Assembly: GCF_015644725.1 (NCBI RefSeq)
Contig: NZ_CP064795.1
Coordinates: 680,501-744,500, forward strand
Reading direction: 5' to 3'
DNA from: Salinimonas marina
GTDB lineage: Bacteria > Pseudomonadota > Gammaproteobacteria > Enterobacterales > Alteromonadaceae
Length of the DNA stretch: 64,000 nt
Shown here piece by piece: positions 48,066-57,594 of the stretch (positions are counted from its first letter, which is position 1; each line of letters begins with the position of its first letter). Below the pieces are notes generated by a model. The model saw only the letters and a program-made list of their open reading frames with translations, did no database searches and was not told where the DNA came from. Position numbers and translations under genes: made by a program.

Positions 48066-49270
48066 ATGAGTGACTGGCAAACCGCTTTTGCTGAAATAAA
48101 ACGTGGAACAGACGAAATACTTCCCGAAGACGATCTGATTGAAAAACTCAAATCAGGTAAAACCCTTACAGTAAAAGCTGGCTTTGACCCTACAGCACCG
48201 GATTTGCATCTGGGACACACTGTACTAATTAACAAACTACGGGCGTTTCAGCAGTTTGGTCATAAAGTGGTCTTTCTTATCGGTGACTTCACCGGTCTGA
48301 TTGGCGATCCTACAGGTAAAAATGCGACTCGCAAGCCCTTAAGTAAAGATCAGGTATTAGAAAACGCGAAAACGTATCAGGAACAGGTTTTTAAAATTCT
48401 CGATCCGGCCAAAACAGAAGTCCGCTTTAACTCTGAATGGATGGACCTGTTAGGTGCCGATGGCATGATTAAACTGGCCGCCAGCCAGACCGTTGCCCGC
48501 ATGCTCGAACGCGACGATTTTAAAAAGCGCTACAACAATAATCAGCCTATTGCCATTCATGAGTTTTTGTATCCGCTGGTTCAGGGATGGGACTCGGTTG
48601 CCCTGGAAGCCGATGTAGAGCTGGGCGGTACCGACCAGCGCTTCAACCTGCTGATGGGGCGTGAGCTGCAAAAAGAAAATGGCCAAAAGCCTCAGACCAC
48701 GGTGATGCTGCCGCTGCTTGAAGGACTCGATGGCGTGCAGAAAATGTCTAAATCGTTGAATAATTATATTGGTATAACCGAACCGGCCAATGATATGTTC
48801 GGTAAAATCATGTCGGTCTCAGACGACTTGATGTGGCGCTATTTTGAACTTCTCAGCTTCCGGCCACTGGAAGAACTAGATGCTTTGAAAGCCAGTGTTG
48901 CAGAGGGTACGAACCCCGTGATATAAAAATAGAGTTGGCCAAAGAGCTGATCAGCCGGTTTCATGATGAAGCCGCCTTTAACGCTGCTTATAATGATTTT
49001 GTCCAGCGCTTTCAAAAAAATGCCATTCCTGATGATATGCCAGAAATCACCGTTACGCTGAACGACGGCAGCGTGGCGATTGGTAATCTGTTGAAGCAGG
49101 CAAGTCTGGTCGCCTCGACCTCGGATGCTATGCGAATGATTAAGCAGGGCGCGGTGAAAATCAACGGCGAAAAAGTCAGTGATACCCGTTTACTGCTCAC
49201 CGAGCCAGGCGAAGCGGTTTACCAGGTGGGTAAACGCAAATTCGCCCGGGTCACCATCACCGGCGCATAA
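48066..49270 (+). pseudogene. tyrS: Tyrosyl-tRNA synthetase, interrupted by a 1-base frameshift
   Basis: TyrRS charges tRNA-Tyr. The first frame encodes the catalytic domain with HLGH (signature) and KMSKS, then stops after EGTNPVI at 48926. If one C is added to the CCCC run at 48914-48917 the frame reads [17 protein letters not shown] and continues through the S4-like RNA-binding domain to 49270. The restored product is about 401 residues, the family norm. Since a second TyrRS is not visible and the gene is essential, an indel error in the source is likely. Confidence 0.88.
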
Positions 49271-49285
49271 ATCCGCGGCCAGGTC

Positions 49286-50611
49286 TTATACTCGCTCTGC
49301 TACGCGCGCCCAGGCGTACAGAGCGCGGAGTCCTAAGCGGCGTAAGCCTGCAAGTGGATAACGTGGCAGGGGCGAGGTATAAAGGGGAATATCAGGCAAA
49401 TCTGTGTCGCCCATTGCCTGTTGGGCGAGGCGCCGGCCTGCAAAGTTTGCAAACGACACCCCAGCCCCACAGTACCCCATGGCATACCCCAAATTCTGGG
49501 TATGATCAAAATACACTCGGGGCAGACTATCCAAAGACACAGACACCCAGCCACTCCAGAAATGACTCACAGGCTTGTGGTTAAGTACCGGAAAACTGGA
49601 GACCATGGCATTAAACAATCGTGCTTTGCCGGCTGAAGCAGCTTTCCCCGTTACTTCCCCGCGACCGCCAAATAAAATACGGTTGTCGGGCAGTAACCGG
49701 TAATAGTATTTCATCATCCGGGTGTCCATCATGGTGGCCGGCGCGTTCAGGCCAATACTTGCAAGCTCACCATCACTCAATGGCTCGGTTACCAGAATGC
49801 TTGATTGCACCGGAAATTGGCGGCTATCGATGCAGGGGTGAAACTGTTTGCTGCTGTAGGCGTTACTGGCTATAAGCACCTTGGTGGCATTGATACGACC
49901 GGTGGGTGTCCATACTGTGTACCCGGCTTGATTATGGTCAAGTTTGAGGGCGGGGGTTTGGCCAAACAACTGTGCCCCTGAGTCCCGGGCGGCGCAGGCC
50001 AGTCCGTCGGCCAGTTTTAACGGGTTTAACCCGTAACCCGGCTGTACGGTGGCACCATAAAACCCCTTCACTGAGAGTTGTTGTTGTAAAGCGTGCCGAT
50101 CTAAGGCGGTCGCCTGCGAGCCAAACTGGCCGGCTAGCTGGTCCAGACTATTGGTTTGTGAGCGTGCTTGCCCGGCTGTGTGGGCCAGTTTGTAATACGG
50201 GCCGGGGGCCACATCACAGGCAATATCATAGGTCTCGATATGCTGTAGCAGCTGTGTAACAGCTTCGTCGTATTCGTTTTGAATGGCCCGGGCGGTGGCC
50301 GGACCAAACTTTTTTGCCAGAGCCAGCGGCCCCAGCCGACCACTGCCGCTTAAGACAAAGCCAGCATTGCGCCCGGCACAGCCAAACCCCATCGAATGGC
50401 TATCAATTAATGTGACCCGGCCTGATTGCTTTTCGGTAAGCTCTAACGCGGCAGACAATCCGGTATAACCACCGCCAATAATCAAAAAGTCGGTGTCATG
50501 AGCACCATCAAGCGCCTCAAAGGAAGTGGGCTGAGAGGTGGCATGCCAATAGGTATCGGGCGCGGGGGTTGACGAATCAACCGCCGGTGACACTAACGGA
50601 TCATAGCTCAT
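49286..50611 (-). CDS. FAD-dependent amine oxidoreductase (PuuB/DadA-like)
   Basis: A 441-residue flavoprotein of the DAO family. The FAD motif is DFLIIGGGYTGLSAALEL; the C-terminal YAMGYCGAGVSFANFAGR completes the fold, as in gamma-glutamylputrescine oxidases. The substrate is probably an amino acid or amine. It converges on tyrS and overlaps the downstream end of the GNAT gene by 4 bases. One exact word lies at 49902. Confidence 0.87.
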   Translation of the reverse strand: MSYDPLVSPAVDSSTPAPDTYWHATSQPTSFEALDGAHDTDFLIIGGGYTGLSAALELTEKQSGRVTLIDSHSMGFGCAGRNAGFVLSGSGRLGPLALAKKFGPATARAIQNEYDEAVTQLLQHIETYDIACDVAPGPYYKLAHTAGQARSQTNSLDQLAGQFGSQATALDRHALQQQLSVKGFYGATVQPGYGLNPLKLADGLACAARDSGAQLFGQTPALKLDHNQAGYTVWTPTGRINATKVLIASNAYSSKQFHPCIDSRQFPVQSSILVTEPLSDGELASIGLNAPATMMDTRMMKYYYRLLPDNRILFGGRGEVTGKAASAGKARLFNAMVSSFPVLNHKPVSHFWSGWVSVSLDSLPRVYFDHTQNLGYAMGYCGAGVSFANFAGRRLAQQAMGDTDLPDIPLYTSPLPRYPLAGLRRLGLRALYAWARVAERV

Positions 50612-51170
50612 GAGAAGGTGAGCAACATCTCAGCACCCTCACATTTGCACAAAGTGTCGCAGACCGGACAATCATAGCCTTCATATAAAGCTTCATGACG
50701 CCATTTATCCGGGTGCTTGCGAATCAACTCTCCGCCATTTTTTTGAAAATATAAAAAGGCGCTGTTGCCCGGACTGGCGAGCCAGATATGGGCCAGCCCA
50801 GCTGCGGCGCCCTGTTGTCTGGCACTGTCGATAGAATGCCTGAGCATGGTGCTGCCAATACTCTGACCTTGCCGGTCAGGGGACACCGTATTGCATTTAA
50901 AATAGCATACGGCGTTGGATGCTACCGGCCAGCGACTTGGGGTACACCATTTATCCGGTTGCCACTGGGTGTGTGCCAGCGTTAATCTGAAACCCACAAC
51001 CTGGTGGGTGTCCACCGCCACCCAGCTGGCGTTAATGCCATTATGAAAGCTTTTGTTGTAAATCGACTGCAGGCTTTGTGCGGATAAATAATTGTCGCCG
51101 TGAACGGCGTTTCCAAGTTTAATGACCCCTGCAAAGTGGCGGGGGCTAAAGGGCAGTAGGTAATACTCAT
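50608..51170 (-). pseudogene. GNAT-type acetyltransferase, interrupted by a 1-base frameshift
   Basis: The start codon is at 51170 (MSITYCPLAP). If a C is added to the CCCCC run (plus-strand 51141-51145), the next frame reads RHFAGVIKLGNAVHGDNYLSA and continues through INASWVAVDTHQVVGFRLTL to the stop at 50608. The restored protein has about 187 residues. It resembles GNAT N-acetyltransferases (QGQSIGSTMLRHSIDSARQQG as the acetyl-CoA loop), with a Cys-rich tail (CPVCDTLCKC). It overlaps the FAD oxidoreductase start by 4 bases and DUF2721 by 4. The substrate is unknown. Confidence 0.75.
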
Positions 51171-51550
51171 TTAGTTTTTATCCCGTCTAGGTGAACATCC
51201 AGTGCTTCGACTGAAATCAAAATTTCGCGCACCGAAATCCATAGTGAATACATCAGACAGATTAAACTGGCGGCAAAAATCCAGTTTCCGGCAAGCTGGT
51301 AAGTCAGATAAATAGCCAGCATCGAAAGCACACACAGAAAAAAACTGACTACGCCAGCTATCTGCATCCGCTTAATCAGCTGGATGCGCTGGCGTAAATT
51401 CTGGATTTGGGCGGTGGTGTTCTGATCCCACTTTTCTTTCGAAAAGTTGCGAATAATGGTCGCCAGGGTCAAAAAACGATTGGTGTAAGCCAGCAGTAAT
51501 AGCGAAATCGCCGGGAACAGCATGGCAGGCGTAGCGATATCTATTGTCAT
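51167..51550 (-). CDS. DUF2721 family membrane protein
   Basis: A 127-residue protein with a membrane helix near each end of its middle region (about 8-28, 62-82 and 88-108) and a charged loop with RNLRQRIQLIKRMQIAG. This matches DUF2721. Function unknown. It overlaps the GNAT start. Confidence 0.85.
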   Translation of the reverse strand: MTIDIATPAMLFPAISLLLLAYTNRFLTLATIIRNFSKEKWDQNTTAQIQNLRQRIQLIKRMQIAGVVSFFLCVLSMLAIYLTYQLAGNWIFAASLICLMYSLWISVREILISVEALDVHLDGIKTK

Positions 51551-51661
51551 GAATGAAAGGCTCGCTGTTGTTCACAAAGTTATCCCGGCCTGGGTTGCGG
51601 CTGCAGATACAGAAGCAGCTGTGGTTAAGACCGCAGAAAAGGTGACCAGAACAATATCAGA

Positions 51662-52064
51662 TTACATTTTTTCAACCGGTAAACCGGCATCATGCCAGCC
51701 CATCATATCACCTTCAAGATGACTAACGTTATCGAATGACCTGGCCTTAAGGGTTTCAATGGCCAGTTTTGCCCGTCGGCCTGAGCGGCAATAAATAATC
51801 AAAGGTTTTTGTTTACTGTCGGCAAGATAAGAAATGTGGGTGTCTATTTTGTCATAGGGATATTCACCGCGCCCGGGATATGATTTTTGGCAAATTCGGT
51901 GGGTGTCCTGACATCAATCAACAGCCATTCATTGCTACGAACTTTTTCTAATATCTGGGGCCGTGGTTTACCGAAGGCTGCCAGGGGAGCGGAGCATCGG
52001 CGGCACCCACCGAACTCACCAGCAACCCCATCACCAACAGCACCACTTTCAAACTGGAAGACAT
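51662..52064 (-). pseudogene. Periplasmic rhodanese-like protein with two 1-base frameshifts
   Basis: The start at 52064 gives a signal peptide (MSSSLKVVLLVMGLLVSSVGA). If one C is added near 51984-51987 and another near 51857-51859, the frame reads KPRPQILEKVRSNEWLLIDVR, then TEFAKNHIPGAVNIPYDKID, and IIYCRSGRRAKLA with the rhodanese active-site Cys in YCRSG. The restored length is about 134 residues. Both breaks are in C runs. The order mtnN-cobD-btuF-rhodanese suggests an operon. An exact 10-mer word lies at 51899 and a variant at 51836. Confidence 0.75.
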
Positions 52065-52152
52065 AAGCAGGATCCTGTGTTATCAGAACACGGCCAGCTC
52101 AATTGCTGACGCCGGTATTAAGTATAGCCTGAAACGCATCAGTAGGGCAGTA

Positions 52153-52988
52153 CTAGCGCGGGCTGGGTGTCTGGATCGCGGCGCACAGTTGCCGGAGTTG
52201 GGGCAGTAACCGTAGGGTAAAGCGGCTGGTTATATCCGGGTCAACCCGAATAATCGGGGCGTTCAATACCGGTCGGTGAGGTTGCCAGAATGCCCGTTCA
52301 TCGGCCAGTGGCTGGCCATTGGCGGCAATGATGATCTCAGGCTGACGACGCAGCACCTCCTGGGGGAAACCTGAGGGTAGGCCACCGGGGCGTCGGCAAA
52401 AATTGTCTGGCCACCGCAATAATTTAGCAGCCTATCGGGCCAGGACCCAGCGCCCACGCTCATCAAAGGCTGATTTGATAAATAATAAAAAACCGGTTTA
52501 TTGGTGGGTGTCCTGTATTGATCGCCTAACCGTTTAAGTCCCACAAGAAACGGTTTGGTCACCGCGCGTGCCTGGTTGGCCAGCCCCAGCAGCTCGCCCA
52601 ATTCATTTATTTCGTGAGCAATGTCCTCGGGGGTGACGGGCTGAGATAAAAATACTTCAAATCCCAGACTTTGTAAGCGGGCAATATCCTGTGGTTTATT
52701 GCCACCCTGCCAGGCCAGAATAAGATCAGGATCCAGCTTCATAATGGCTTTGATATCGACCCCGTGATAGCTGGCCACCACCGGTTTGTTCGCGGCCGAA
52801 GGTGGATAATCACTGTGGGCGCTAACTGCCAGTAACTCATCTTCATAGTTCAGGCTATATACCCACTCGGCCAGGTGCGGGGATAAGGTCACCACGGTTT
52901 TAGCGCTGATCAGATGGCTCCATAACAGCATCGAACCGGTCACAAAAAGCCACAGCCAACCTGGCCGGCACATCGCTTTCATGACCAC
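52153..52988 (-). pseudogene. btuF: Cobalamin/metal periplasmic binding protein BtuF-like, 1-base frameshift
   Basis: A class III binding protein delivering vitamin B12 or related corrinoids. The frame has a signal peptide (about 1-30), the core TVVTLSPHLAEWVYSL and DLILAWQGGNKPQDIARL and MSVGAGSWPDRLLNYCGG, and then runs off at VSPRRCC. If one C is added in the run at 52362-52366 it continues QEVLRRQPEIIIAANGQ and RLLPQLRQLCAAIQ. The restored length is about 277 residues. It overlaps cobD by 10 bases and carries an exact 10-mer word at 52504. Confidence 0.85.
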
Positions 52989-53947
52989 CCCAAAGGCCAG
53001 CAGGTCACAAACGTCAGCAACAGTAATATCGCCATTAACAGGTTGGTGCGGTCGATGGCATGTTTAGCCCGGGATACATCGGAAAGCCGCACTTCCCGCG
53101 GGCCGCCCACCCTTGGATAACGAAATTTTTGCTGTTGATAAATGGCCGGCCCGCCCAGCTGAAAACCTAATGCTCCACCGACCAGGGCCAGCAATAACGA
53201 GGTACTGTCGGTAGCCGGACTACGGCGGGCAGCCTGAATAGCATCAATGGGATGTGTAACTAAGATAAGCAAAAAAGTAGTGAGCCAGGCAGGCACTATT
53301 GCCAGCAAGCGGGTTAGTTTCTGAACAGGCCCCACAAAATAGTCAAAGCCAGGCCGCCGGCAATGCCACTGCCAACTTAGCATCAATAACAACCGGTAGG
53401 TAAGGGCGGCCACCGGGCCGGCCAGCAAAAACCAGAACACCACGGCGCCATAGATATAACAAAACCGCAGGAACAAGGCCTCAATCGCCGCTTTGGCGAT
53501 ACCCACCGGACTGAGTCTGTCGGTATCACGGGCGACCAGCAACCGAAGCCGGTCACGGGCCAGCATCTTCTTTTCCTGGTTCAGCGCCGAACGCACCTGT
53601 CTGTAGGCTTTGCGGTCATGCCCGAAATCCAGAATGGCCAATAAAATGAGCCCTTCAAAAAACACCGGGTACTCTGCCATATTCACCAGCAGTGCTAGTA
53701 GCACCAGCAATGGACCAAGTAAAACCGCCGCCCCCAAAATACCGGATAACCGATGCTGAGACACCGAATAATCAGCCCCTGGACGGACCCGCCGGGCCAT
53801 GGTTTCAGAGAGCTGGCGCATCAGGGTCAGTGGATGATAGGCGCGCGGCCATCGCCATGTCGCATCGCAAGCCATAACCACTAAAATCAGTGCCAGCGAC
53901 TGCAAGACAGGCTCTGACACAATGGTGTTCCATACCCCGGTGAACAT
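52979..53947 (-). CDS. cobD: Adenosylcobinamide-phosphate synthase CobD/CbiB
   Basis: A membrane enzyme of about 322 residues that attaches the aminopropanol arm to cobyric acid. Hydrophobic helices and the C-terminal SPATDSTSLLLALVGGALGFQLGGPAIYQQQK region are typical. The ATG at 53947 (MFTGVWNTIV) is preferred over a TTG 21 bases upstream, inside mtnN. The place between mtnN and btuF supports corrinoid salvage. It begins 4 bases after the mtnN stop. Confidence 0.85.
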   Translation of the reverse strand: MFTGVWNTIVSEPVLQSLALILVVMACDATWRWPRAYHPLTLMRQLSETMARRVRPGADYSVSQHRLSGILGAAVLLGPLLVLLALLVNMAEYPVFFEGLILLAILDFGHDRKAYRQVRSALNQEKKMLARDRLRLLVARDTDRLSPVGIAKAAIEALFLRFCYIYGAVVFWFLLAGPVAALTYRLLLMLSWQWHCRRPGFDYFVGPVQKLTRLLAIVPAWLTTFLLILVTHPIDAIQAARRSPATDSTSLLLALVGGALGFQLGGPAIYQQQKFRYPRVGGPREVRLSDVSRAKHAIDRTNLLMAILLLLTFVTCWPLGWS

Positions 53948-53951
53948 AGGC

Positions 53952-54653
53952 TTAATCCAAGACGGCAAGCATTCCCATTACCAGCTGGGCAGAATTTTTA
54001 GCCGCCTGTTCCAGGTATTCCTGGAACGACACCGACGACGTTTTTCCGGCAATATCAGATAATGAGCGGATCACCAGAAAAGGCGTGTTAAGCATATGGC
54101 ATGTCTGAGCGATGGCTGCCCCTTCCATCTCACAGGCTTTCATATCCCGAAACGTAGACTGAATTCGCTGGGCAGCGTCATCGCTGCCAATGAAGGCATC
54201 GCCGGTGCAAATCAAGCCGGTGGCGTGGGTGATCCCCTCAATGGCATCGGTAGCCTGTTGCGCCGCACTCATCAGGGTGGGATCACTATGGTAAGCCTCG
54301 GGCATATCTCCGGCGCACTGCCCCGGCGCATAACCAAAGTGCGTCAAATCCACATCATGATGTTTTAACGCGCTGCCAATGACAATGTCGCCAATGTTCA
54401 GGGCGCTATCAAAGCCCCCGGCTGAACCTGTATTTACCACATAGTCAGGCGCAAATTGCTGAATCAGCGCGGTGGTTGCCAGGGTGGCCGCCACTTTACC
54501 AATCCCACAACGTACTAGTACCACCTGATGTCCGTGCAAGGTACCTTCCACGAAGGTCAGGTGGTGCCACTGAATGGTGGTAGCATCGCTCAGCGAGGCT
54601 TGTAATAGCGCAACTTCCTGATCCATTGCGCCCAGAATTCCGATTTTTGCCAT
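53952..54653 (-). CDS. mtnN: 5'-methylthioadenosine/S-adenosylhomocysteine nucleosidase
   Basis: A 233-residue enzyme that cleaves MTA and SAH to adenine and the sugar. It starts MAKIGILGAMDQEVALLQ and has NTGSAGGFD, EMEGAAIAQ with the catalytic Glu, and RSLSDIAG with the catalytic Asp. It leads the mtnN-cobD-btuF group and is preceded by a strong hairpin. Confidence 0.95.
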   Translation of the reverse strand: MAKIGILGAMDQEVALLQASLSDATTIQWHHLTFVEGTLHGHQVVLVRCGIGKVAATLATTALIQQFAPDYVVNTGSAGGFDSALNIGDIVIGSALKHHDVDLTHFGYAPGQCAGDMPEAYHSDPTLMSAAQQATDAIEGITHATGLICTGDAFIGSDDAAQRIQSTFRDMKACEMEGAAIAQTCHMLNTPFLVIRSLSDIAGKTSSVSFQEYLEQAAKNSAQLVMGMLAVLD

Positions 54654-54757
54654 AGTGCTCTTAATAGGTTGTATGTGCGCCAGAAGCAGCGCATATGGTG
54701 CAGTGTATAAATATGGTAATACGAAAAGAAAAAAACTGACAGCATTGAAAAGAAGAT

Positions 54758-54785
54758 GAGGGAAAGCCCTGGGGGGCTTTCCCTC
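54758..54785. terminator. Perfect 12-bp hairpin between DUF2726 gene and mtnN
   Basis: GAGGGAAAGCCC-TGGG-GGGCTTTCCCTC is a perfect 12-bp stem with a 4-base loop. It follows the DUF2726 stop on the minus strand by about 9 bases. The T-rich tail is interrupted (TCATCTTCTTTTC), so termination strength is uncertain. Confidence 0.7.
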
Positions 54786-54794
54786 TGAAAATGA

Positions 54795-55379
54795 TTATGC
54801 GGCAGCGCGACTTGAGCGCAGCGGCCGGGTAGGACGCTTAGGCGGCTGCGGGTTGTGTGTAGGGGCCTGGGCCAGCTTTTGCTGACGACGACGGTAACCA
54901 ATCAGTTTGGTTTCCAGGCACTCACGAATCTCTTCTACTGTATATCCTGATTTAACCTTGATACGGGCGTGAGGCATGCCAGCCGCATCCAGGGTGCCGG
55001 ACACAAACCAGTCCCGTTGCGTCTTGTAGCCATCCTTACCATTAGCATGCACCAGGTCAATAGCCATGACCGGTGTCATATCGGTTTTATCGCACAACAC
55101 AAAATCCAGCTGGCGTGACGATGCCCGGCTTAAGGCGGCTCCGGCTTGTTTTTTCGCGGTATTTTGACGCACCTGAACCAGATCGCTTAGACGAACCCGA
55201 CACACTACCCGAAATTCGCGTCCCACAGCCTGTTCAATCAGGCCTAAAAAGCTTTGCTCTACAGGAGTAAATAACGAAGGCTTGCGTCGAAATGGAAATG
55301 CGACCCCTCCGTCTGACAGTTTTATGGCGCCCAGAGCGACCACAATTAACAGCATCATTAAAATTATTGCCAGTTCCAT
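54795..55379 (-). CDS. DUF2726 family protein
   Basis: A 194-residue protein with an N-terminal membrane helix (about 1-20) and a DUF2726 domain (about 40-155), a nuclease-like fold seen in SSDE and related proteins. FTPVEQSFLGLIEQAVG and RQLDFVLCDKTDMTPVMAIDL are the family motifs. The C-terminus is Pro/Arg-rich. The function is unknown. Confidence 0.82.
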   Translation of the reverse strand: MELAIILMMLLIVVALGAIKLSDGGVAFPFRRKPSLFTPVEQSFLGLIEQAVGREFRVVCRVRLSDLVQVRQNTAKKQAGAALSRASSRQLDFVLCDKTDMTPVMAIDLVHANGKDGYKTQRDWFVSGTLDAAGMPHARIKVKSGYTVEEIRECLETKLIGYRRRQQKLAQAPTHNPQPPKRPTRPLRSSRAAA

Positions 55380-55521
55380 AACGATTCCTCAAAAACCCGG
55401 TCTTAGATGTCATTTTTCTGACGATATGTGCGGGATTTCCGTCAGTTCTAATGAATTAGCAAGGGGGGTGCCAATAAGGCTGATAGTGGGCTTTATTTAA
55501 AAAAGTTATGAAAATCAAACA

Positions 55522-55548
55522 GAAAAGCGCTCAATGCGAGCGCTTTTT
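55522..55548. terminator. Bidirectional-looking terminator
   Basis: AAAAGCGCTC-AATGC-GAGCGCTTTTT, a 9- to 10-bp stem with A and T runs on the two sides. It lies between the downstream end of the 55576-55953 gene and the DUF2726 start region and serves the former on the minus strand. Confidence 0.85.
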
Positions 55549-55575
55549 GGGTCAACAGGAGAATAAGGTGGCAGG

Positions 55576-55953
55576 TTACTGACTGGCTAGCAAGGTATCG
55601 ATGACGAGCAAATCCACCTGCGCGCCATGCTGATCAGGGGAGACCACCACCCGAATATTATTGTTCGGGGCACTTAACACCACCCGTTTATTAAAACGGC
55701 TGACCACCGCCAGTTCAGGCATTGCCTGCTGGTACCATTGCAAAATGGTCTGAGTATCTACAGGCGTATGATAGACCAGCGAGGCCGGCAGTTCGTCGTC
55801 GAAGCGCTGACACTGGGTGGCTCCGGCAGGCATGGCAATCGAGTAAAAGTCGGCAGGGCAGACGGCGGTGTCCGGTCCTGATGTGTTGGCGGCCAGCACA
55901 GGCACACAAAGTAATGAGGCAAGTGCCAAGGGCAATACTTTAAGCAAGGTCAT
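55576..55953 (-). CDS. Exported small protein of unknown function
   Basis: A 125-residue protein with a signal peptide (MTLLKVLPLALASLLCVPVLA, cut near residue 21). It has two Cys (VCPADFY and TQCQRF) that could form a disulfide, and a C-terminal region with alternating hydrophobic strands. I recognise no family. The start at 55953 gives the signal peptide; an upstream in-frame start would add 22 unlikely residues. Confidence 0.65.
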   Translation of the reverse strand: MTLLKVLPLALASLLCVPVLAANTSGPDTAVCPADFYSIAMPAGATQCQRFDDELPASLVYHTPVDTQTILQWYQQAMPELAVVSRFNKRVVLSAPNNNIRVVVSPDQHGAQVDLLVIDTLLASQ

Positions 55954-56123
55954 TGTCGGCCTTTTAGTGATGAATTTTAATACAAAAACAACTATAGGCA
56001 ATGGCGCTGCCCACGGCAACCTTCGAAGGGGGGGATTAGGTATGCGAAAAAAGCAGTAGGTATGAGGAGGATAATAAAGGAATATTTATAATTTCATCCA
56101 GCACGTCGCGGCGGAAGGAAGGT

Positions 56124-56150
56124 CTGCCCGCACACTGGGGTGTGGGGCAG
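56124..56150. terminator. Hairpin downstream of gltD
   Basis: CTGCCC-G-CACAC and GTGTG-GGGCAG pair around loop TGGG with a bulged G. It lies 17 bases after the gltD stop on the minus strand. No T run follows, so this is a weak terminator call. Confidence 0.45.
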
Positions 56151-56166
56151 AGTGGCTGATTACGGT

Positions 56167-57594
<1,428 letters not shown>

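Noticed and set aside
48914..48917. Programmed frameshift or split TyrRS
   Set aside because: Adding one C gives a normal full-length protein; a homopolymer error is the simpler explanation.
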